Part shown: positions 8,933-19,136 of the stretch, one piece after another | How positions within the stretch are numbered: the first letter of the stretch is position 1 | How the letters are laid out: each line of letters opens with the position of its first letter | Assembly: GCF_040187885.1 (NCBI RefSeq) | Contig: NZ_JBDPLH010000017.1 | Coordinates: 1 to 49,860, forward strand | Reading direction: 5' to 3' | From: Roseateles_E cavernae | GTDB lineage: Bacteria; Pseudomonadota; Gammaproteobacteria; Burkholderiales; Burkholderiaceae_C | DNA length: 49,860 nt | Program-made: the position numbers and the translations under genes | Notes under the pieces: generated by a model | What the model saw: the letters and a program-made list of their open reading frames with translations, nothing else | The model's database searches: none | What the model was told of the DNA's origin: nothing

Positions 8933-8961
8933 TTGACTGTACTTGTATAGACAACTAAAGT
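8933..8961 (+). promoter_or_regulatory. Sigma-70-type promoter of hutUH
   Basis: A -35 element TTGACT (8933-8938) is followed after exactly 17 bp by TAAAGT (8956-8961) as a -10 element. Transcription would start near 8968, leaving a leader of about 27 bases before the hutU ATG, with AGGAG at 8984-8988. The HutC palindrome occupies the spacer. The -10 match is 4 of 6, so the assignment rests on spacing and context. Confidence 0.55.
8943..8954. promoter_or_regulatory. HutC operator
   Basis: The palindrome TTGTATAGACAA matches the HutC-type operator core known from Pseudomonas and relatives (TTGT-AT-ACAA type, arms TTGT/ACAA). It is the only such site I see in the locus and lies between divergent hutC and hutU. 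It falls entirely within the 17-bp spacer of the hutU promoter, so bound repressor would exclude RNA polymerase, and it is 25 bp upstream of the hutC start codon. Confidence 0.75.
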
Positions 8962-8994
8962 TCGCGACATTCCTTCCAGCCCCAGGAGATCCGC

Positions 8995-10677
<1,683 letters not shown>

Positions 10678-10688
10678 GGAAGAGAAGA

Positions 10689-12242
10689 ATGACGATCAAG
10701 ACTCTGGAAATCACCCCGGGCGAGCTGACGCTCGATCAGCTGCGCGCGATCCGCAATGGCGGCATCACACTCAGCCTGCACGCCAGCGCCGCCGACATCA
10801 TCCGCCGCAGCGCCGCCGTCGTGCAGGCCGCCGCGGCCGGCGACGCGCCGGTCTACGGCGTCAACACCGGCTTCGGCAAGCTGGCCAGCACCCGCATCAG
10901 CAAGGAAGACCTGGCCACGCTGCAGCGCAATCTGATCCGCTCGCACTGCGTCGGCGTCGGCGCGCCGCTGGCACCGTCGGTCGTGCGCCTGATGCTGGCC
11001 ACCAAGGCGGCGTCCCTCGCGCGCGGCTTCTCCGGCGTGCGCGAAGAGGTCGTGCAATGCCTGCTCGACGCCTTCAACGCCGGCCTCGTGCCCTATGTGC
11101 CGGCGCAAGGCTCGGTCGGTGCCTCGGGCGATCTGGCCCCGCTGGCCCATATGACCCTGTCCTTGATGGGCGAAGGCGAGATGCTGGTGGACGGCCAGCG
11201 CCGCCCGGCGCTGGCCGAACTCGAGAAGGCCGGCGTCAAGCCGCTGGTGCTGCAGGCCAAGGAAGGCCTGGCCCTGATCAACGGCACCCAGACATCGACC
11301 GCGTTGGCGCTGGAAGGGCTGCTGCGCTTCGAGCTGGTCTATGCCTCGGCCATCGTCTCGGGCGCGCTGAGCCTGGACGCCGCGCGCGGCAGTGACGGCC
11401 CCTTCGATCCCCGCATCCATGCGGTGCGCGGCCAGCCCGGCCAGATCGAGGCCGCGCAGGCCTACCGCCAGATCCTGGCCGGCAGCGAGATCCGCGCCTC
11501 GCATCGCGAGGGCGACGAGCGGGTGCAGGACCCCTACTGCCTGCGCTGCCAGCCCCAGGTCATGGGCGCCTGCCTGGACCAGGCGCGCTATGTGCGCGAT
11601 GTGCTCTTGCGCGAAGCGAACGCGGTCACCGACAACCCGCTGGTCTTCGCCAATGAGGACGGCAGCGCCGCCATGGTGTCGGGCGGCAACTTCCACGCCG
11701 AGCCGGTGGCCCTGGCCGCCGATGCGCTGGCCTGCGCGATCGCCGAGGTCGGTGCGATCGCCGAGCGCCGCATCGCGATGCTGATCGACACCAGCGTCTC
11801 CCGCCTGCCGCCCTTCCTGACCGAGAACGCCGGCCTCAACTCCGGCTTCATGATCGCCCATGTGACCGCCGCCGCGCTGGCCAGCGAGAACAAGAGCCTG
11901 GCCCACCCGGCCAGCGTGGACTCCATCCCCACCAGCGCCAACCAGGAAGACCATGTGTCCATGGCCACCTTCGGTGCGCGCCGCCTGGGCCCCATGCTGG
12001 ACAACACCGCCCACATCATCGGCATCGAGCTGCTGGCGGCCTCGCAAGGCATCGAGTTCCTGCGCCCGCTGAAGAGTTCGCGCGCGCTGGAAGAGGTGCA
12101 TGCGCTGGTGCGCAGCGCCTGCCCGCCGATGCCCGAGGACCACTATCTGGCGCCGGACATCGAGCGTGCGACCGAGCTGGTGTTTGCCGGCGAGCTGGCA
12201 CGACTCGTGCAAAGGGAAGGCAGCATCGTCGTGCTGCCCTGA
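10689..12242 (+). CDS. hutH: Histidine ammonia-lyase HutH
   Basis: Protein of 517 residues of the aromatic amino-acid lyase family. It removes ammonia from L-histidine to give urocanate (first step). The Ala-Ser-Gly tripeptide that cyclises to the MIO cofactor is at residues 145-147 in GSVGASGDLAPL. Also visible: YGVNTGFGKLA near residue 57, the NGTQ motif and the QEDHVSMA block near the C-terminal third. I start it at the ATG at 10689, with GGAAGAG upstream, rather than at a codon inside hutU. It is the last gene of the rightward arm and is followed by a strong terminator. Confidence 0.97.
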   Translation: MTIKTLEITPGELTLDQLRAIRNGGITLSLHASAADIIRRSAAVVQAAAAGDAPVYGVNTGFGKLASTRISKEDLATLQRNLIRSHCVGVGAPLAPSVVRLMLATKAASLARGFSGVREEVVQCLLDAFNAGLVPYVPAQGSVGASGDLAPLAHMTLSLMGEGEMLVDGQRRPALAELEKAGVKPLVLQAKEGLALINGTQTSTALALEGLLRFELVYASAIVSGALSLDAARGSDGPFDPRIHAVRGQPGQIEAAQAYRQILAGSEIRASHREGDERVQDPYCLRCQPQVMGACLDQARYVRDVLLREANAVTDNPLVFANEDGSAAMVSGGNFHAEPVALAADALACAIAEVGAIAERRIAMLIDTSVSRLPPFLTENAGLNSGFMIAHVTAAALASENKSLAHPASVDSIPTSANQEDHVSMATFGARRLGPMLDNTAHIIGIELLAASQGIEFLRPLKSSRALEEVHALVRSACPPMPEDHYLAPDIERATELVFAGELARLVQREGSIVVLP

Positions 12243-12260
12243 GCCTGCCCAACAGCAGGG

Positions 12261-12285
12261 AGCCGGCCGTGTGCCGGCTTTTTTT
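12261..12285 (+). terminator. Intrinsic terminator after hutH
   Basis: Perfect 7-bp stem AGCCGGC/GCCGGCT with a five-base loop, followed by a run of seven T (12279-12285, the first closing the stem). It lies 19 bp after the hutH stop and separates the hut operon from the ABC transporter genes. Confidence 0.88.
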
Positions 12286-12369
12286 GCGCCCACCCCGGGT
12301 GAATCCCGAGGACGCAAACGCAGCGGCACGCACCATGATGGACACCCCTGCCACGGAGAACCGCTGACC

Positions 12370-13317
12370 ATGAAGAAGACGCTGTCGCTGCTTGCCCTTG
12401 CCGCTTCGCTTGCCACCGCCGCCCAGGCCCAGGAGACCAAGGTCGGCGTCGGCATCTCCGGCTGGACCGGCTTCGCCCCGCTGACCCTGGCCAAGGAGGC
12501 CGGCATCTTCAAGAAGAACGGCCTGGACGTCAGCATCAAGAAGATCCCGCAGAAGGACCGCCATCTGGCGATCGCCTCGGGCGATGTGCAGTGCGCGGCG
12601 ACGACGGTCGAGACCTGGATCGTCTGGAACGCCAATGGCGTGGCCACCACCCAGATCTTCCAGCTCGACAAGAGCTACGGCGCCGATGGCATGATCGTCA
12701 AACCCGGCATCGCCAGGATCGCCGACCTGAAGGGCAAGACCGTGGCCGCCAGCGCGCCCGGCACCGCGCCCTATTTCGGTCTGGCCTGGATGCTGAAGAA
12801 GAACGGCGTCTCGATCAAGGACGTCAAGGTCGTCAATCTGGAGCCGCAGGCCGCCGCCAATGCCTTCATCGCCGGCACCGGCGGTCTGGACGCGGGCATG
12901 ACTTACGAACCCTATCTCTCCGGTGTGCGCGCCAAACCCGAGGCCGGCACCATCATCGCGACCACCTTGGACTATCCGATGGTGATGGACACCTTCGGCT
13001 GCACGCCCAAGTTCCTGGCCGAGAACCCCAAGGCCGCCAAAGCCCTGGCCGACAGCTATTTCGAGGCCCTGGAGCTGATCAAGAAAGACGCCAAGAAGAG
13101 CTTCGAGATCATGGGCGCCGACGTCAAGCAGACCGGCGAGGCCTTCGAGAAGAGCCAGGCCTATCTGCGCTGGCAGGACAAGGCGGCCAACCAGAAGTTC
13201 TTCGCCGGCGAGCATGCGGCCTTCAGCAAGGAAGCGGCCGAGCTCTTGCTGGAGGTGGGCATCATCAAGGCCATCCCCGACCTGAGCAAGCTGGCCGATA
13301 CGCGCTTCATCCAGTAA
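12370..13317 (+). CDS. ABC transporter substrate-binding protein, NitT/TauT/SsuA type
   Basis: Periplasmic binding protein of 315 residues. A clear signal peptide (MKKTLSLLALAASLATAAQA, cleaved before QE) is followed by an NMT1/SsuA-like two-lobe domain starting GVGISGWTGFAPLTLAKEAG and containing IASGDVQCAATTVE and an EPYLSGV segment. The family binds nitrate, taurine, sulfonates, pyrimidine precursors or similar small anions and heterocycles, so the substrate cannot be read from the sequence. It is first of three transporter genes and lies 128 bp after hutH beyond a terminator, with no HutC-like palindrome in between. A link with histidine or urocanate uptake is only a suggestion from position. 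Confidence 0.9.
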   Translation: MKKTLSLLALAASLATAAQAQETKVGVGISGWTGFAPLTLAKEAGIFKKNGLDVSIKKIPQKDRHLAIASGDVQCAATTVETWIVWNANGVATTQIFQLDKSYGADGMIVKPGIARIADLKGKTVAASAPGTAPYFGLAWMLKKNGVSIKDVKVVNLEPQAAANAFIAGTGGLDAGMTYEPYLSGVRAKPEAGTIIATTLDYPMVMDTFGCTPKFLAENPKAAKALADSYFEALELIKKDAKKSFEIMGADVKQTGEAFEKSQAYLRWQDKAANQKFFAGEHAAFSKEAAELLLEVGIIKAIPDLSKLADTRFIQ

Positions 13318-13324
13318 GCGCAGC

Positions 13325-14104
13325 ATGCGTCCACTGCAAGCGGTATCGCCCGGGGCCCGCGTGGCCCTGGGCCTGTCCTTCTTCGTGCTCTTCATCGCCG
13401 TCTGGGCCCTCGCCACCTTCGGCGGCTTCGTCGAGAAGACCTTTCTGGCCGACCCGCTGAGCATGCTTCGTTCAGGCTATGTGCTGCTGACCGAGATGGG
13501 CTTCGCGGCCGACATAGCCATGACGGTCTGGCGCGTGCTCGGCGGCTTTGTGATCGCCGCCGCGCTGGCCCTGCCGCTGGGCGTGCTGATGGGGGCTTAC
13601 AAGCCCATCGAGGCCTTCTTCGAGCCCTTTGTCTCCTTCGCCCGCTACCTGCCGGCCTCGGCTTTCATCCCGCTCTTGATGCTGTGGGTGGGCATCGGCG
13701 AGGCGCAGAAGCTGGCGGTGATCTTCATCGGCAGCTTCTTCCAGCTGACCCTGATGATTGCGGTGACGGTGGGCAATACCCGACGCGACCTGGTCGAGGC
13801 CGCCTACACGCTGGGCGTTTCGGACGCCGGCCTGCTCAAGCGCGTGCTGCTGCCCGGGGCCGCACCCGAGATCGCCGAGATCCTGCGCATGGTGCTGGGC
13901 TGGGCCTGGACCTATGTGATCGTCGCCGAGCTGATCGGCGCTTCCAGCGGCATCGGCCACATGATCACCGACAGCCAGGCCCTGCTGGCCACCGACCAGA
14001 TCATCTTCGGCATCATCGTGATCGGCCTGATCGGTCTGGTCAGCGACTACGCCTTCAAGGCCGCGAACCGCGCGCTGTTTCCGTGGGCGCAGCTAGGTAA
14101 ATGA
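13325..14104 (+). CDS. ABC transporter permease, NitT/TauT/SsuC type
   Basis: Inner-membrane permease of 259 residues with about six hydrophobic helices. Residues 20-40 form the first helix. The cytoplasmic EAA loop that contacts the ATPase reads VEAAYTLGVSDAGLLKRVLL, followed by PGAAPEI. The family is the BPD_transp_1 group that includes SsuC and TauC. It begins eight bases after the binding-protein stop and its end overlaps the ATPase start by four bases (ATGA), so the three genes form one translationally linked operon. Confidence 0.92.
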   Translation: MRPLQAVSPGARVALGLSFFVLFIAVWALATFGGFVEKTFLADPLSMLRSGYVLLTEMGFAADIAMTVWRVLGGFVIAAALALPLGVLMGAYKPIEAFFEPFVSFARYLPASAFIPLLMLWVGIGEAQKLAVIFIGSFFQLTLMIAVTVGNTRRDLVEAAYTLGVSDAGLLKRVLLPGAAPEIAEILRMVLGWAWTYVIVAELIGASSGIGHMITDSQALLATDQIIFGIIVIGLIGLVSDYAFKAANRALFPWAQLGK

Positions 14105-14886
14105 ACGATAACAACATCCTGTCCGTGCGCGGCGTCTCGCGCACCTTCGTCACCGCCGGCGGCCAGCAGACCGTGGCCCTGCAAGCCACCGATCTGGACG
14201 TGGCCGAGAACGATTTCGTCACCATCCTCGGCCCCTCGGGCTGCGGCAAATCGACGCTGCTGCGCATCGTCGCCGGGCTGGATGCGCCCAGCGGGGGCCA
14301 GGTCTTGCTGGACGGCCGGGCCGTCACCGGCCCCGGGGCGGATCGCGGCATGGTGTTCCAGAGCTACACCCTCTTCCCCTGGCTGACGGTGCTGGACAAT
14401 GTCTGCTTCGGCCTGCGCGAGCGCGGCATGGCCCGCGCCCAGGCGGTCGAGATCGCCCAGGGCTTTCTGGCCCAGGTGGGCCTGGCCAGGTTCGACAAGC
14501 ACTACCCCAAGCAGCTCTCCGGCGGCATGCAGCAGCGCACCGCGCTGGCCCGGGCGCTGGCCAACCAGCCGCGCATGCTGCTGATGGACGAGCCCTTCGG
14601 CGCGCTGGATCACCAGACCCGCGAGCTGATGCAGGAGCTGCTGCTGGGCATCTGGGAGCGCGAGCGCAAGACGGTGCTGTTCGTGACCCACGACATCGAC
14701 GAGGCCATCTTCATGGGCTCGCGCGTGGTCGTGATGAGCGCCCGGCCCGGCCGCATCAAGAGCGATCTGCCCTCGCCCTTTCCGCATCCGCGCCACTATT
14801 CGATCAAGACCGCGTCCGAGTTTGCGGCGCTCAAGCGCGAGCTGACCGAGCAGCTGCGCGTCGAGGTGCTGGCGGCCCAGGCCTGA
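14101..14886 (+). CDS. ABC transporter ATP-binding protein, NitT/TauT/SsuB type
   Basis: ATPase subunit of 261 residues. Walker A is GPSGCGKST (about residue 44), the signature is LSGGMQQRTALARAL, Walker B is LLMDEPFGALD, and the switch histidine follows in VTHDIDEAIF. This matches the SsuB/TauB/NrtD family and energises import of the substrate caught by the upstream binding protein. The start overlaps the permease stop. No terminator with a T-run follows in the 124 bp before the rhodanese gene, so read-through into that gene is possible. Confidence 0.94.
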   Translation: MNDNNILSVRGVSRTFVTAGGQQTVALQATDLDVAENDFVTILGPSGCGKSTLLRIVAGLDAPSGGQVLLDGRAVTGPGADRGMVFQSYTLFPWLTVLDNVCFGLRERGMARAQAVEIAQGFLAQVGLARFDKHYPKQLSGGMQQRTALARALANQPRMLLMDEPFGALDHQTRELMQELLLGIWERERKTVLFVTHDIDEAIFMGSRVVVMSARPGRIKSDLPSPFPHPRHYSIKTASEFAALKRELTEQLRVEVLAAQA

Positions 14887-15010
14887 GCGGCGCGTCGTCC
14901 GTCGGCCACCGCTGCGGACTGTCCTGCTGCGGCTGCAGCCTGTCGCAGCCGGCTCGCCGGCCGCACGGCGGCGGGCCACAGTGCACGACCGTCGCAACCG
15001 GAGCCCTGCC

Positions 15011-16645
15011 ATGGCCAAGTTCCTGATCCACTGGATGCTGCTCGCCTTCAGCCTCTGCACATCCTTCGCGGCGCAGGCCAGCGGCCCCCTGGTCGATGCC
15101 GCCTGGCTGCGCCAGGCGCTGGCCGCCGGCACGCCGCCGCTGCTGCTCGACGCCTCGCCGACCCGCCAGCATGGCGCCGGCCACATCCCCGGCGCGGTCA
15201 GCGTGGACTTCTACAGCTACGGCGCCCGCGAGGTGGACGCTGCGACGATGCAGGCCCGCATGCGGTCCTGGGGCATCCGCCATGCCGGCGAGCAGCTGAT
15301 CGTGATCCATGACCAGGGTGGCACGATGCTGGCCACCTGGCTGTTCTACGAGCTGCACCGCCACGGCGTCGCGCCCGAACGCCTGCGCCTGCTGGACGGC
15401 GGGCTGGCGGCCTGGAAAACGGCCGGCGGCGCCGTCGTCACCGAGGCCACGCCCGCGCCCCCGTCCGGCGATGTTCGCGTGGGCGTGCTGCGCGAGGAGG
15501 TCCGGGCACGGCTGCCCGATTTCCTGGCCGGCGCCGGCGACCCGGCCGGCCATGCGCTGCTGGAGGCGCTGGATCCGCCCTACTACTACGGCGGCGCCAA
15601 GTTCTTCAGCCGCGGCGGCCATGTGCCGCATGCGCTGCTGACGCCCACCGACGACTTTTTCCGGCCCGACAAGACCTTCAAGCCGCGCGCCGAGCTGGAG
15701 GCCTTGATGGCCCATCTGGGCGTGCGCCGCGAGCAGCAGGTCTACAGCTATTGCGGCGGCGGCGTGGCCGCCAGCGTGCCCTATTTCGCGCTGAAGTTCC
15801 TGCTCGGCTACCCGCGCGTCGCGCTCTACCAGGGCTCGCAAAAGGAATGGCTGGAGGACCCGCGCGGCCTGCCGCTGTGGAGCTATGCGGCCCCGGCCCT
15901 GCTGCGCGATGCCGACTGGCTCAACGGCTTCAGCAACACCATGCTGCGCACCTTCAGCCACAGCCCGATCAGCATCATCGATGTGCGCCCGGCCGAGGCC
16001 TATGCACTGGGCCATCTGCCCTTCGCGCTGAGCCTGCCTGCCGAGCGCTTCCAGCAGGACCTGGCACGCCCGGAACGCCTGGCCGCGCTGCTGGGCCCGG
16101 CCGGCGTCGACCCGGCGCACGAGGCGGTGATCGTCTCCGAGGGCGGGCTCAACAAGCGCTCGGCCCTGGTGTTCGCGCTGCTGGAGCAGCTGGGCCAGCG
16201 CCAGGTCTCGCTGCTGCTGGACTCGGTCGATGACTGGGGCCTGCGCGGCCTGAGCCTGAGCAAGGAGCCGACACGGGTCGGTGCAAAGAAGCCGGCGCTG
16301 GACCCGACCATCGCGCCGGTAACCTACCAGGCGGCAGCGCGCACGGTGCTGCTGCGCGGCGCCGAAGCGGCCGGGCCGGGTCTGCCCCGGGTCTATCTGG
16401 CCCTGGGCGCGCAGGCCCCCAGCCCCGCGCTGCCGGGCAAGACCGTGCACCTGCCCTATGGCCAGCTGCTCGACGCCGGCGGTCGCCCCAAGCCGGCGCA
16501 CGAACTCTGGAGCCTGCTGGCCAAGGTCGGCCTGCCACGCCATGCGCAGATCATCAGCGTCGGCGACGATGTCGGCGAGGCTGCGATCGGCTACGTCCTG
16601 CTACGGCTGATGGGCTTTGCCGACGTCAAGCTCGGGGGGCTGTAG
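15011..16645 (+). CDS. Exported protein with four rhodanese-like units, one catalytic
   Basis: Protein of 544 residues with a signal peptide (about 1-23, ending FAAQAS), so predicted periplasmic. I see four rhodanese-type units: about 25-140 (GAGHIPGAVSVDF, loop HDQGGT, LLDGGLAAWK), about 155-290 (loop YSYCGGGVAAS with Cys248, then YQGSQKEWLED), about 315-415 (IIDVRPAEAYALGHLPFAL, loop SEGGLNKRS) and a degenerate one about 440-544 (loop ISVGDDVGEAA). Only the second carries the active-site cysteine that would transfer sulfur; the others keep the fold signatures without it. Known periplasmic rhodaneses usually have two units. It precedes the orphan binding protein by 43 bp. The physiological sulfur donor is unknown; the adjacent SsuABC-like transporter hints at sulfur metabolism. 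Confidence 0.82.
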   Translation: MAKFLIHWMLLAFSLCTSFAAQASGPLVDAAWLRQALAAGTPPLLLDASPTRQHGAGHIPGAVSVDFYSYGAREVDAATMQARMRSWGIRHAGEQLIVIHDQGGTMLATWLFYELHRHGVAPERLRLLDGGLAAWKTAGGAVVTEATPAPPSGDVRVGVLREEVRARLPDFLAGAGDPAGHALLEALDPPYYYGGAKFFSRGGHVPHALLTPTDDFFRPDKTFKPRAELEALMAHLGVRREQQVYSYCGGGVAASVPYFALKFLLGYPRVALYQGSQKEWLEDPRGLPLWSYAAPALLRDADWLNGFSNTMLRTFSHSPISIIDVRPAEAYALGHLPFALSLPAERFQQDLARPERLAALLGPAGVDPAHEAVIVSEGGLNKRSALVFALLEQLGQRQVSLLLDSVDDWGLRGLSLSKEPTRVGAKKPALDPTIAPVTYQAAARTVLLRGAEAAGPGLPRVYLALGAQAPSPALPGKTVHLPYGQLLDAGGRPKPAHELWSLLAKVGLPRHAQIISVGDDVGEAAIGYVLLRLMGFADVKLGGL

Positions 16646-16688
16646 CCGCGCGGCGGGGCATCGGCCGGCATTGCACAATGCCAGCCTG

Positions 16689-17801
16689 ATGCCGATCAAA
16701 GCCCTGCTCCATCGCGCCGCGCTGCTGGCCTGCCTGCTGGCGATGGCCCTGCCTGCCTGGGCCCAGCAGGTCTATTTCATCAACCCCGGCCACCGCGACG
16801 AGACCTTCTGGCGCCAAGCCGGCGAGGCCATGCAGGCGGCGGCCGACAGCCTGGGCATGGGCTTCAGCCAGGACTTCGCCGAGCGCGACCCGGAGCGCGC
16901 GCTGGCCCTGGGCCGCGCCGTCGCGGCACGGCCGGCGGCCCAGCGGCCCGACTATGTGCTGCTGGTCAACGAGAAAGCCACGCTGGTGGCCAATGCCCGG
17001 GTGCTGAGCGCGGCCGGCATCAAGAGTTTTGCCGCCTTCAGCGGCCTGCTGCCGCAGGAGCAGGCGCGTTTTGCGCCGCGCCGCGCGCCGCTGCAGCAGT
17101 TGCTGGGCAGCCTGCAGCCGCAGGCCGAGGATGCCGGCTATCTGACCGCCAAGGCCTTGATCGCGCGCGGCCTGCGCGACGCGCCGCGCGGCGCCGATGG
17201 TCGCCTGCACCTGCTGGCCCTGGCCGGTGACCGCATCACGACGATCTCGCTCGCCCGCAATGCCGGCCTGCTGAAGGCGCTGGCCGAGCACCGCAGCGAG
17301 GTGGTGATGGATGCGATGCTGGCGACCGACTGGAAGCGCGAGCTGGCCCGCCAGCACAGCGAGCGCCATCTGCAAAAGCATGGCGAGACCGCGCTGATCT
17401 GGTGCGGCACCGATCTGATCGCCTTCGGCGCGCTGGACGCGGCCCGCGCCGCCGGCCGCCGGCCCGGCCGGGACCTGCATGTCTCGGGCATCAACACCTC
17501 GGCCGAGGCCATGCAGGCGCTGGTGGACGGAGAACTCAGCGCGCTGGCCGGCGGTCATTTCCTGGCCGGCGCCTTCGCGCTGGTGATGCTGTACGACCAC
17601 CACCGCGGCCGCGACTTTGCCGCCGAGGGGCTGACGCTGGAACACTCGATGTTCATCGGCTTCGATGCCGAGCGCGCCCGGCGCTTTCTGGCCCGTTTCG
17701 GCAGCAGCACGCCGGCCCTGGACATGCGGCCCTTCAGCAAGGCGCTGAACCCGCAGATCACGCACTACCGCTTCCCGGTGCAGGCGCTGCTGCTGCCCTG
17801 A
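16689..17801 (+). CDS. Periplasmic sugar-binding-type protein, orphan
   Basis: Protein of 370 residues with a signal peptide (MPIKALLHRAALLACLLAMA, cleaved after PAWAQ). The mature part begins VYFINPGHRDETFWRQAGEAM, which fits the periplasmic binding protein fold of ribose/LuxP type (Peripla_BP_4). Later segments LLALAGDRITTISLARNAGL and CGTDLIAFGALDAARAAGR are equivalent to the hinge and second-lobe strands of that family. I start it at the ATG at 16689 because it gives the signal peptide. No permease or ATPase of the sugar type is nearby, so it may feed a distant transporter or act as a sensor partner. It probably forms an operon with the preceding rhodanese gene. Confidence 0.78.
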   Translation: MPIKALLHRAALLACLLAMALPAWAQQVYFINPGHRDETFWRQAGEAMQAAADSLGMGFSQDFAERDPERALALGRAVAARPAAQRPDYVLLVNEKATLVANARVLSAAGIKSFAAFSGLLPQEQARFAPRRAPLQQLLGSLQPQAEDAGYLTAKALIARGLRDAPRGADGRLHLLALAGDRITTISLARNAGLLKALAEHRSEVVMDAMLATDWKRELARQHSERHLQKHGETALIWCGTDLIAFGALDAARAAGRRPGRDLHVSGINTSAEAMQALVDGELSALAGGHFLAGAFALVMLYDHHRGRDFAAEGLTLEHSMFIGFDAERARRFLARFGSSTPALDMRPFSKALNPQITHYRFPVQALLLP

Positions 17802-17819
17802 TCGGACGCAGCGTCTCAA

Positions 17820-17842
17820 CAGGGCGCTCTAGTAGCGTCCTG
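17820..17842. terminator. Candidate bidirectional hairpin between convergent genes
   Basis: A 9-bp stem CAGGGCGCT/AGCGTCCTG (one G-U pair) with a five-base loop spans the clsB stop codon between two convergent genes. No T-run follows on either strand, so an intrinsic terminator is only a possibility. Confidence 0.3.
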
Positions 17843-19136
17843 TGGCCCCCGCCACCCGCAGATAGACATAGGCCGCCCAGGCCACCAGCGCGCGGCGCAG
17901 CACGCCGCGCAGCCCGCCGCCGCCGAGCTCGCGCATGTCGACGCGATGAGACACCGCCAGCGCGGCCTCGAACTCGGCCGCCACGCTGCGCGCAAACGGC
18001 GCGTCGTGCACCACCACATTGGCCTCCAGGTTCAGCAGCAGCGACAGCGGGTCGATATTGGAGCTGCCCACCGTGGCCCAGTCCTCGTCGACCACGCCGA
18101 CCTTGGCATGCAGATAGGCTGGCGTGTACTCGTAGATCTGCACGCCATGGCCCAGCAGCTCGGCATACAGGGCCTGGGCCGCCATGCCGGCGATGCGGTA
18201 GTCGAGCTTGCCCTGCAGCAGCAGGCGCACCCGCACGCCGCGCCGCGCGGCATCGCGCAGCGCGCGCCGGAAGCCATGGCCGGGATAGAAGTAAGGCGTG
18301 ATCAGATCGACCTGATCACGCGCCGCACGGATCGCGTCGATATAGCTGCGCTCGATGGTGCGGCGCTGGCGCAGGTTGTCGCGCAGCACAAAGGCGGCGC
18401 AGACCGGCGGCAGCTGTTGCTCGCGCTGCCGGGCCCGTTGGCGGTTGCGCGGCATGCGCAGGCGCCGGGCCAAGCGGCGCAGCCGCGCCACCGGCTCGGG
18501 GCTGCGCACCAGCGCGCGCAGCTCCTCGCCAAAATCGCGGCCCAGCCAGGCGCGCGTCCAGACCGCCCGCGCCGCCTGCGCCACCGGCTGCACCGCCGGG
18601 CCGCAGACGCTGACCGCATAGTCCAGCCGCGGCTCGTCGGTGGGGCCGTGGTTGAGGTCCATGCGGTCGTCGATGATGTTGATGCCGCCGACAAAGGCCT
18701 GCACGCCGTCGACCACACAGAGCTTCTGATGCAGGCGGCGCAGCTGGCCCGGTTGCAGCCAGCGCCACCAGCGGTCGATCGGCCGGAACACCGCCAGCGC
18801 GACGCCGGAATCCGCCAGCTGCTCGCGCAGCCAGGGCATGCTGGCCTTGGAGCCGAAACCGTCGACCACCACCCTGACCCGCACATTGCGCGCCGCCGCC
18901 GCGCACAGCGCCGCGGCCAGCTCGGCGCCGGCCTTGTCGTGATGAAAGATATAGGTGGCGACCCAGACCTCGTGCGTGGCGGCATGGATCGCGGCGATCT
19001 GGGCCGGGAACAGCTCGTCGCCGCCGCGCAGCAGGCGCAGCTCGTTGCCGCCGCTGAACTCCGGCAGCGCCACCGCATGCCAGCTGATCAGCGGATCGGG
19101 CTCTGCGGTGTCCGGGGTCGGCGCGCTGCTGCTCAC
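17829..19136 (-). CDS. clsB: Cardiolipin synthase B-type phospholipase D protein
   Basis: Protein of 435 residues with two HKD motifs of the phospholipase D superfamily: LHQKLCVVDG followed by GGINIIDDRMD in the first half, and LHAKVGVVDE followed by VGSSNIDPLSL in the second. This arrangement and length match ClsB, which makes cardiolipin from phosphatidylglycerol plus a second phospholipid at the inner membrane. There is no N-terminal transmembrane pair as in ClsA, but a hydrophobic C-terminal stretch is present. The start is GTG, overlapping the stop of the EEP gene (GTGA). nudB, the EEP gene and clsB form a tight leftward operon. Confidence 0.87.
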   Translation of the reverse strand: MSSSAPTPDTAEPDPLISWHAVALPEFSGGNELRLLRGGDELFPAQIAAIHAATHEVWVATYIFHHDKAGAELAAALCAAAARNVRVRVVVDGFGSKASMPWLREQLADSGVALAVFRPIDRWWRWLQPGQLRRLHQKLCVVDGVQAFVGGINIIDDRMDLNHGPTDEPRLDYAVSVCGPAVQPVAQAARAVWTRAWLGRDFGEELRALVRSPEPVARLRRLARRLRMPRNRQRARQREQQLPPVCAAFVLRDNLRQRRTIERSYIDAIRAARDQVDLITPYFYPGHGFRRALRDAARRGVRVRLLLQGKLDYRIAGMAAQALYAELLGHGVQIYEYTPAYLHAKVGVVDEDWATVGSSNIDPLSLLLNLEANVVVHDAPFARSVAAEFEAALAVSHRVDMRELGGGGLRGVLRRALVAWAAYVYLRVAGATGRY

